A stretch of DNA of 9,793 nucleotides, taken from positions 1 to 9,793 of the forward strand of contig CAZSPL010000152.1 of the NCBI GenBank assembly GCA_964608735.1, read 5' to 3'. Every line of letters begins with the position of its first letter. The stretch's first letter is position 1. This document shows positions 1 through 5,647 of the stretch, piece after piece. Position numbers and translations under genes: made by a program. This DNA comes from CAZSPL01 sp964608735. Its GTDB lineage: Bacteria; JAJVIF01; JAPKYR01; CAZSPL01. Under the pieces are notes generated by a model. It saw only the letters and a program-made list of their open reading frames with translations, was not told the DNA's origin and searched no databases.

Positions 1-264
1 TCTAATCTCATCGACCTGAGAATTCAGGGATACGATATTCTGGCCTCCATGAATATTTATCGTAGTGCCGCTACGCGCCTCATTAATCCTTGCAGTGGCT
101 ATAGATAACAAGTCTTCAAAGGAGCTATTGACTGTCCCATTCTCCACTTTATTAGGGCTAAGTTTCTTGTTTTCTTGCGGTGGTTTAGCATCCGTTGTCT
201 TCTTCGGTTTCGCTGAAGAAGGAACAATGCCGTTTACGCCATTGATATCATTGCTCGTATCCAT
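1..264 (-). CDS. Hypothetical hydrophilic protein, N-terminal part (runs off window)
   Basis: The minus strand is open from an ATG at 262-264 to the window edge, giving 88 codons that begin MDTSNDINGVNGIV. An AGGTAG Shine-Dalgarno-like site (271-276) lies 6 nt before the start. The protein has no signal peptide or membrane segment. Residues 15-45 are rich in Lys, Pro, Asn and Thr and look disordered; residues 48-65 (SSFEDLLSIATARINEAR) look helical. I do not recognise the family. Its small, polar, disordered-then-helical character and the VDEIR at the edge faintly recall FlgM-type anti-sigma factors, but this is only a guess and the decisive C-terminus is missing. The DNA is clearly more AT-rich than the lipoprotein genes. 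It is probably transcribed separately from gene A, because a terminator lies between them. Confidence 0.6.
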   Translation of the reverse strand, partial: MDTSNDINGVNGIVPSSAKPKKTTDAKPPQENKKLSPNKVENGTVNSSFEDLLSIATARINEARSGTTINIHGGQNIVSLNSQVDEIR

Positions 265-471
265 CTGAATCTACCTAAACAGAATTAATAGCCGAGCTAT
301 CCCTGCCTATATTACATATCGAACAATTAGCCTAATGCTTGAGTTTAATAATAAAGAATGTCAGTAAAGGATAATTTACTGGGCGCCGTTAACAGCAATG
401 TTTCTGGTCCCGTTTGCCCCGAGACGAGCATGTGAACCTGCCTTGTAGCGACAAAGATGTACCGATACATT
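265..471. other. AT-rich intergenic spacer
   Basis: This spacer separates the terminator of gene A from the start of the 1-264 gene and is markedly AT-rich (301-360 is about one third GC). It must hold the promoter for the minus-strand gene, but I could not settle on convincing -35/-10 boxes. The only open frame of note is a 41-codon minus-strand frame (345-470) that starts inside the terminator T-run and has no ribosome-binding site, so it was not called. Confidence 0.5.
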
Positions 472-498
472 AAAAAATCCCAGCATCGGAATGCCGGG
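472..498 (-). terminator. Intrinsic terminator of lipoprotein gene A
   Basis: Read on the minus strand, an 8-bp stem (CCCGGCAT / ATGCTGGG, one G-U pair, loop TCCG) is followed after one base by six T residues. It begins 26 bp past the TAG stop of the 525-2924 gene. This is the textbook form of a rho-independent terminator and should insulate the downstream 1-264 gene. It is the only clear terminator in the window. Confidence 0.88.
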
Positions 499-524
499 TT
501 ACAAAAGACGAGGGAATTTCCGTA

Positions 525-2924
525 CTACTCCTTGATCCCCACGAAGTAGACATTGCCGGGCGAGCCGTCGTAATCGGTGAAGCCGATGTAGACCCAGTCC
601 TCGTAGCCGCGGACGGCGTGGGGGAATGAGCCCTCCATCGTCGTGTTGACCTGCACCGGCGACGAAGTGTGGTTCCACGTCGTGCCGTCATAGGTGATGT
701 AATAAACCGTGCGGTCGTTGTTCGATTTCTGGTAGACGATGTAGCACAGGCCGTTGGAATCCGCGACCGCGCTCGTATAGCGGTATTCATAGTCGAGGTT
801 GGCGTTGGCATACGCGCTCGGCACCGTGCTCACCATGTCGGGGATGGGGTCGAACAGGGCGTTGTATGTCCCGCCGGCGGGGCCGTCGAGGAATGTCATG
901 GTATATGTCCCGCTGTCGTTGCCGTACGCCCCGGTGCCGCCGATTTGGTATTCGCTCACCCAGTAAAGGTGGTCGTATTCATCGATGTACAGGCCGTTGG
1001 TAAAATTGTCCCAGTACATGTTGCTTCCGCCGTGGTGATAGGTGTATTCCCAGTCCCAGCGGTCGAGGGATTCATCGTACTTGAGGATGTAGCTGCCATA
1101 GTTCGCGTAGCTTGTGCCCGGTTCGTTGTAGTATCCGCTGTTGGAGAGGTAGCAGTTTCCGAGTGAATCACCGGCGATGCCGGGTGTGTACCACTGGTAC
1201 GGGTATGTGAGGGAGCCGCCGTTGATGTGGGTGCCGTTGATGACATTCTCCGGCGCGGAAGCGAAATCGGACCAGTCATGGGCGAGGAAATACTCAAGCT
1301 GGTGGGGGTAGCGGTATTTCACGGCTATCATCATATCGTCGTCGGCGAGTACGCAAATCTGGGCGCCGCTTATGGAGTAGTTGCTCGGGTCGCTCGCGTG
1401 GTCCCACGGGGTCTGGATTTCGAGCACGGAGCCGAGGGAGTTGATGTCCATGCGGGCGATCTTAAAGCGGATCGGGCTTGCCACGCCGTATGTCTGTTCC
1501 ACCCACGCGCAATAGACATAGGGCTCATCGATGCCGCAGTCCATATCGATGGTCGAAGTGACAATTGCGGCGCTCGGGCCTGGGGTCGCGACCGAGCCGA
1601 GATTGGTCCACGTCTGGCCGCAGTCTTCGGAATACGACCAGTAAAGATTCGTGCCGTCATCGGTGTATGCCATGTGAATCACATTGTTTGCATCGACGGT
1701 AACCGCCGCCTTTATCCCGAGGTTAACGGGGTCGACGAGTACGGGGGACGTCGGGGGATTGCAATCGCCGGGGCTTTCATCGGATACGGCAACGGTCTGG
1801 GTGAAGTATGCGCAGACAGTTTCGCCCGGCAGCAGACCACCATAGCCGGATGCATCACTCTCGATGGAGATTAAAAGCTCGATGCTTCCTTCGGCGGGAG
1901 TGGCATCGGCTATGTCGATTTCATACGTGGAGAATCCGTCGCCGCCGCCGGTCGGAATATTGCTCGACTGGATGTCGAAATTCCCCGGCGATTCAACAAC
2001 GAAATTATTCATCCCGGCGTTGAACCAGTCATAGACATCGATTGAGAGGCCGAGGTCGCCGCCGCTGGTGTCGCCATCGTTATAGAGCGTATTCTTCGTC
2101 TCGGTGACGGCTATTCGATAAGGCTCCGGACGATTCGCGTTTTCGGTGAAATCATCGGGAGCGGTCCACGGCGGGTCGCCCTGTGGGTATTCCCAGTTTG
2201 CATCGACGGCGTAATTGAACACGAGCCCTTCATCGCCAAGCTCGATGGTGAAATGCCTGACGTTTTTCTGGCCGGGAGTGAACACGCCGCGGCCGTCGAG
2301 AGTGATGAGGTCGAGTGGGTCGTCGGCTTCGAGGTCATCGCAATAATATTTATAACCGTTGAGAGTGCAGTTGAAGTCCGCGACGGAATCGGGGGTTCCA
2401 AGCAGGCCGTCGACATATCCGAACGCCGTGCCGTTCTTGGGGAATTCCGCGGGATTCCACCACCGCGTGAAGCCGTCGGGATTCAAGAGGCGCGTATCAC
2501 CTTCTCCCGCCATGCGCAGGTCGGGATTGTCGAATCCGGTCACCGTGCCGTTCGAGATGAGGATTCCGCACACATCGAAGCCGGTGAATTCAGTCAAGCC
2601 GAGGAATGGGTGTCTCAGTCCAATATCCGCTTCGATTATGTTCCCGTTGAATTGGAGCGTGTCGAGAGAGAGGTAGACGAGGACCGGCGGTTCGAGGAAC
2701 GGCAGGACATTGATATGGAGCGCGCTGGTTCTCAGGGCGACCGCATCGAGCGTCCCTGCCGACGGGTCGGCGTTGAGCTGCCAGAGTCCCCAGAGTTGGT
2801 GCGTGCTTATGGCGGAGACCGCCTTCGCGGATTCACCGGGAGATATTGCATCATTGCCGGTGGAGCATCCGGCGAAGATTAATGCCGTGATTAACAGGAT
2901 TGAGAAAATGATTGTTTTACACAT
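525..2924 (-). CDS. Lipoprotein A: paralogue module plus beta-propeller-like C-terminus
   Basis: This 799-residue protein starts at an ATG 7 nt after a GGAGGG site (2932-2937). Residues 1-20 form a lipoprotein signal (MCKTIIFSIL...IFAGC) with Cys20 as the lipidation site, followed by Ser, so an envelope-anchored lipoprotein is expected. Residues 45-380 are the shared module: HINVLPFLEPP (70-80), RHPFLGL (104-110), TGFDVCG (114-120), RLLNPDG (145-151), RWWNPAEF (154-161), YKYYCDDL (191-198), FNYAVDANW (236-244), VYDW (297-300), VCAY (370-373). Residues 400-799 contain about seven repeats of the type D-x-hydrophobic-Y...YYxxYDG, including an Asp-box S432-x-D-x-G-x-T-W439, as in sialidase-like propellers. 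No catalytic residues of a sialidase are evident. It is closely related along its whole length to gene B, from which it diverges. Function is unknown; binding at the cell surface is an inference. Confidence 0.93.
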   Translation of the reverse strand: MCKTIIFSILLITALIFAGCSTGNDAISPGESAKAVSAISTHQLWGLWQLNADPSAGTLDAVALRTSALHINVLPFLEPPVLVYLSLDTLQFNGNIIEADIGLRHPFLGLTEFTGFDVCGILISNGTVTGFDNPDLRMAGEGDTRLLNPDGFTRWWNPAEFPKNGTAFGYVDGLLGTPDSVADFNCTLNGYKYYCDDLEADDPLDLITLDGRGVFTPGQKNVRHFTIELGDEGLVFNYAVDANWEYPQGDPPWTAPDDFTENANRPEPYRIAVTETKNTLYNDGDTSGGDLGLSIDVYDWFNAGMNNFVVESPGNFDIQSSNIPTGGGDGFSTYEIDIADATPAEGSIELLISIESDASGYGGLLPGETVCAYFTQTVAVSDESPGDCNPPTSPVLVDPVNLGIKAAVTVDANNVIHMAYTDDGTNLYWSYSEDCGQTWTNLGSVATPGPSAAIVTSTIDMDCGIDEPYVYCAWVEQTYGVASPIRFKIARMDINSLGSVLEIQTPWDHASDPSNYSISGAQICVLADDDMMIAVKYRYPHQLEYFLAHDWSDFASAPENVINGTHINGGSLTYPYQWYTPGIAGDSLGNCYLSNSGYYNEPGTSYANYGSYILKYDESLDRWDWEYTYHHGGSNMYWDNFTNGLYIDEYDHLYWVSEYQIGGTGAYGNDSGTYTMTFLDGPAGGTYNALFDPIPDMVSTVPSAYANANLDYEYRYTSAVADSNGLCYIVYQKSNNDRTVYYITYDGTTWNHTSSPVQVNTTMEGSFPHAVRGYEDWVYIGFTDYDGSPGNVYFVGIKE

Positions 2925-2947
2925 CGGGCTTCCCTCCGAATTTTTAT

Positions 2948-2957
2948 CGAATGTTAC
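2948..2957 (-). repeat. GTAACATTCG element, copy 1 (gene A side)
   Basis: The minus strand reads GTAACATTCG 23 nt before the ATG of gene A, preceded by GAAATATGAGGGG (2968-2980 read on the minus strand). The same decamer occurs in inverted orientation before gene B at 3092-3101. It could be a protein-binding site or a relic of the duplication that gave rise to the two genes. Confidence 0.45.
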
Positions 2958-3032
2958 ATTTCAGAGCCCCCTCATATTTCGATGATTTTTGGAGACGGAA
3001 CAATAGGTTATGGATGGTTATGGGGAGATTCA

Positions 3033-3048
3033 CGGCAAAGGATTGCCG
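3033..3048. repeat. Small perfect hairpin in A/B intergenic region
   Basis: CGGCAA-AGGA-TTGCCG is a 6-bp perfect stem with a 4-nt loop. There is no T-run on either strand, so it is not a terminator. It could be part of a structured leader of gene B or an operator half-site pair. The short length means chance cannot be excluded. Confidence 0.4.
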
Positions 3049-3078
3049 GTTTACGCGCTGCCGGAAATGAGGGGTGCA

Positions 3079-3105
3079 GGCGCGTTTTGGCGTAACATTC
3101 GCGCC
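3079..3105. repeat. GGCGCG/CGCGCC inverted repeat enclosing the GTAACATTCG element
   Basis: Arms GGCGCG (3079-3084) and CGCGCC (3100-3105) are separated by 15 nt and lie 44-73 nt upstream of the start of gene B. The space between them holds most of the GTAACATTCG copy that is also found upstream of gene A. It may fold as a stem in the leader RNA or act as a DNA site. Confidence 0.35.
3092..3101 (+). repeat. GTAACATTCG element, copy 2 (gene B side)
   Basis: This is an exact copy of the decamer found before gene A, here about 50 nt upstream of the start of gene B and preceded by GAAATGAGGGG (3064-3074). The spacing between the two blocks is 17 nt here and 10 nt on the A side. Confidence 0.45.
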
Positions 3106-3151
3106 GGGAAAATCATCCATATCTGTAGTAGGTTTCTTCAGGGAGGAAATG

Positions 3152-5548
3152 ATGTACAGGAACGCAGTTTTTTCCATTGTTGCATTGATAATCCTGCTGA
3201 TAATCGGATGCTCCGGTTCAGGGAGTAACTTGCCCCTGATCCCCGGGGATGATGCCGCCGGCGCGGCGATTGACGGCGGCAGCCATATCTCATGGGGGCT
3301 GTATCAGTTCACGGCGGATCCGTCGGCCGGGACGCTCGATGTCGCACAGGTTCGCACTGGTTCGATACACCTGAACGCGCTGAAGTTCCTCGAACCGCCT
3401 CCAGGAGTTTTCCTTTCAGTTGAGAACATACATTTCGGCGGGAATGTGATTGATGTCGATGTAAGCTTGAGGCATCCGTTCCTCGGGCTGTCGGAATATA
3501 CCGGCTTCGATGTGTGCGGGATTATAATAACGAACGGCTCCTACGGCGGATTCACCGACAGCGACATCGTCTATGCCGGGCCGGGCGATACTCGGCTTCT
3601 GAATCCGGACGGCTATTCGCGATGGTGGAATCCCGTCGAATTCCCGGAGAACAGCGTATCGCCGATATTCGGCTACATCGACGGGATGCTCGGCACGCCG
3701 GACGAGACCGCCGGTTTTAACAGCACTCTGAACGCATATAAATATTATTGCGACGATCTGGATGACCCGGACGACCCGATATCGGAAGTGACCCTCGAAA
3801 ATAGGGGACTGTTCAGCGCGGGGCAGAAGAATACGCGGCATTACAAGATATCAATGGGCGGCGGGCTGGTGTTCAACTACGCAGTGGATGCATCGTGGAA
3901 ATATCCCGTAGGGAGCCCGCCATGGGATATCCCTGATGATTTCGCGCCGAAGGCGAACCGCGTCGAGCCGTGGAATATAAGCATCACCGAAATCGACAAT
4001 TCGATGTACTTCGAAGAAAGCACCGGCGGCGGTGGGATTGAATTGTCGATAGACGTCTACGACTGGCAGAACGCGGAGATGAATACGGTATACGTCGAGA
4101 CATCGGGGGGAATCATCCCGCAATACGGCCCGGTCTATCCCACCGGCGGCGGCGATGGTTATTCAACATATGAGATCGATATTGCCGACACATACCCAGT
4201 CACGACCGGGGATATCGATATACTCGTGACGGTGGAAACGGAGGAGAGCGGATACCAGGGATTGCTTCCGGGGATGCCCGTCTGCGCATACATGGTTTAC
4301 ACGACATCCATTTCGGATGAGGGGCCGCAGGGTCCCATCGATGACAAAGGCTGTTACGGGACGGCAATCGCGATAGACGAGAACGATGTGATTCACTCGG
4401 CATATGCCGATACGGAAAACTTGTATTGGTCATACTCGACGAACAAGGGGAGTAACTGGACGAACCTCGACAGCATTTATCAGCCGTCGGACGATTTGAA
4501 GATCCACTACAACTCGCTGATGATGTCGGCCGGTCCCGATGACGGTTATGTCTACATATCGTGGTCGGAATCTGCCGGAAGCGGGACATATCACCGCGCG
4601 TTCATGGCGGGACGCATGCCCGCCGACCTGTCGGGGAATTTCGAAGCGATAACATGCTGGGAACATACCACCGGATACAGCACGAACCAGGGCTATGACA
4701 ACACGCAGATAGTCGCGCTCAGCAACGGGGAGTTCATGATTTACTCTCTGTTCTACGCGGGTACCGCCGACTTCAACCCGAGGTATTACCGTTCGCTCGA
4801 TTTTGCATCGCTCGAGGGATGCCCGGAGATAGACATCGCTCCGACAAACGGCTACCTGACATATATCTACACCCCGTACACACCGTCGCTCGCGGCGGAC
4901 AGCAACGACGACGTATTCTATGCCAACTCCGGCAGATACGGGCATGGCAGCAACGTCACCGGGAGTTTCCTCCTGAGGAATACCGGCAATCACCTCGATA
5001 ACGAATGGAGCTTCTTCACGAGCTATCATCACGACGGAAGCGGAATGTACTGGGACAACCGTTCGAACGGGATTTTTGTCGACGAATCCGACACAATCCA
5101 CTGGATAAGCGAGTACCAGGTCGACGGCAGCGGGCCGTACGGCAACGACGCAGGGACATATTCGCTGGTCTATGGCGAAGGTCCGTCGACGGGCGACATG
5201 ATCCTCACCGACCCGATTCCCGACATGCAGCGCACGGTACCGGCTTCATACGAAAACGCGTGCCTTGACTACGAATGGGTATGCACCAATGTCGTCGAGG
5301 ACGGCAACGGGCTGACGTATGTCGTGTTCCAGGACTGCAGCAACCGGAGGGATGCATATTACATCACGTACGACGGAGCCGATTGGAACCATACCACCGA
5401 CTGGGTGAAGATAAACTTCGAAGATGGGCAGAACGCGTATATGCCGTATGCCATACGCGGGCTTGACGGGTATATCTATGTCACCTATACCGACCTTCCG
5501 TATGAAGGCGGGCCGGGGAATCCGGTGTTTATGAAAATCAAGGATTGA
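3152..5548 (+). CDS. Lipoprotein B: paralogue module plus beta-propeller-like C-terminus
   Basis: This protein has 798 residues from the second of two tandem ATGs (3149 and 3152). The second is preferred because the GGGAGG site (3141-3146) lies 5 nt before it but only 2 nt before the first. An earlier in-frame ATG at 3074 would put a long non-signal leader ahead of the signal peptide and is rejected. Residues 1-20 form a lipoprotein signal ending IIGC, then Ser. The shared module follows: HLNALKFLEPP (from 73), RHPFLGL (107), TGFDVCG (117-123), RLLNPDG (148), RWWNPVEF (157-164), YKYYCDDL (196), FNYAVDASW (241), VYDW (302), VCAY (377-380). The C-terminal half matches that of A, with long near-identical stretches such as YHH-GS-MYWDN and DPIPDM. 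The Asp-box position is degenerate (S429 ... G433, W436, no Asp). It is probably an envelope-anchored binding protein; its function is unknown. It may be co-transcribed with C. Confidence 0.93.
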   Translation: MYRNAVFSIVALIILLIIGCSGSGSNLPLIPGDDAAGAAIDGGSHISWGLYQFTADPSAGTLDVAQVRTGSIHLNALKFLEPPPGVFLSVENIHFGGNVIDVDVSLRHPFLGLSEYTGFDVCGIIITNGSYGGFTDSDIVYAGPGDTRLLNPDGYSRWWNPVEFPENSVSPIFGYIDGMLGTPDETAGFNSTLNAYKYYCDDLDDPDDPISEVTLENRGLFSAGQKNTRHYKISMGGGLVFNYAVDASWKYPVGSPPWDIPDDFAPKANRVEPWNISITEIDNSMYFEESTGGGGIELSIDVYDWQNAEMNTVYVETSGGIIPQYGPVYPTGGGDGYSTYEIDIADTYPVTTGDIDILVTVETEESGYQGLLPGMPVCAYMVYTTSISDEGPQGPIDDKGCYGTAIAIDENDVIHSAYADTENLYWSYSTNKGSNWTNLDSIYQPSDDLKIHYNSLMMSAGPDDGYVYISWSESAGSGTYHRAFMAGRMPADLSGNFEAITCWEHTTGYSTNQGYDNTQIVALSNGEFMIYSLFYAGTADFNPRYYRSLDFASLEGCPEIDIAPTNGYLTYIYTPYTPSLAADSNDDVFYANSGRYGHGSNVTGSFLLRNTGNHLDNEWSFFTSYHHDGSGMYWDNRSNGIFVDESDTIHWISEYQVDGSGPYGNDAGTYSLVYGEGPSTGDMILTDPIPDMQRTVPASYENACLDYEWVCTNVVEDGNGLTYVVFQDCSNRRDAYYITYDGADWNHTTDWVKINFEDGQNAYMPYAIRGLDGYIYVTYTDLPYEGGPGNPVFMKIKD

Positions 5549-5647
5549 GCGCGACTGCCGCGTCGAATTAAATCCGATTAGAAAAGGCACAGCCTCTATA
5601 AAGGATAATAACTTGTATAAACCGACGGCATTCAGGGAGTGTTGTGT
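5549..5647 (+). promoter_or_regulatory. B-C intergenic gap with weak promoter candidate
   Basis: This gap of 99 bp shows no hairpin plus T-run, so read-through from B into C is plausible. TATAAA at 5616-5621, directly preceded by TG, lies 26 nt before the ATG of C and is the best -10 candidate, but the bases 17 nt upstream (CCTCTA) do not resemble a -35 box. A GGGAG site (5635-5639) sits 8 nt before the start of C. Confidence 0.3.

Larger units (their letters stand above)
2925..3151. promoter_or_regulatory. Divergent control region between lipoprotein genes A and B
   Basis: This 227-bp gap must drive both lipoprotein genes. Shine-Dalgarno sites sit at both ends: GGAGGG at 2932-2937 (minus) for A and GGGAGG at 3141-3146 (plus) for B. 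I found no convincing sigma70 boxes for either gene. Each side carries a GAAAT(AT)GAGGGG block followed by GTAACATTCG, each copy pointing at its own gene. A small hairpin (3033-3048) and a GGCGCG/CGCGCC inverted repeat lie on the B side. A long 5' leader for B is possible. Confidence 0.6.

Noticed and set aside
65..268. 67-codon plus-strand frame
   Set aside because: It overlaps the better supported minus-strand frame (ATG at 264 with AGGTAG upstream) and has no ribosome-binding site of its own.
345..470. 41-codon minus-strand frame in the AT-rich spacer
   Set aside because: Its start lies directly behind the terminator T-run with no Shine-Dalgarno site; chance is the simpler explanation.
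525..1730. Sialidase enzyme activity for A and B
   Set aside because: A single Asp-box and propeller-like repeats are seen, but no recognisable catalytic Arg triad, Tyr/Glu pair or RIP motif.
669..2882. Long open frames on the plus strand opposite gene A (for example 669-1166, 1227-1874, 2253-2882)
   Set aside because: They are antisense shadows caused by GC-rich codon bias; they have no ribosome-binding sites, and the minus-strand frame is a clear paralogue of B with a signal peptide.
3030..3090. c-di-GMP (GEMM) riboswitch
   Set aside because: It has only short resemblances (GGCAAA, ACGC); the paired regions and conserved joins of the family are not met by eye.
3088..3104. Sigma54-like GG-N10-GC element (TGGC...TCGC) before gene B
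   Set aside because: The invariant GG and GC are spaced correctly, but most of the other consensus positions fail and gene A, which shares the core, lacks both.
3074..3151. Upstream in-frame ATG at 3074 as start of gene B
   Set aside because: It would place 26 extra residues before a normal signal peptide and has no good ribosome-binding site, whereas GGGAGG precedes the ATGs at 3149 and 3152.
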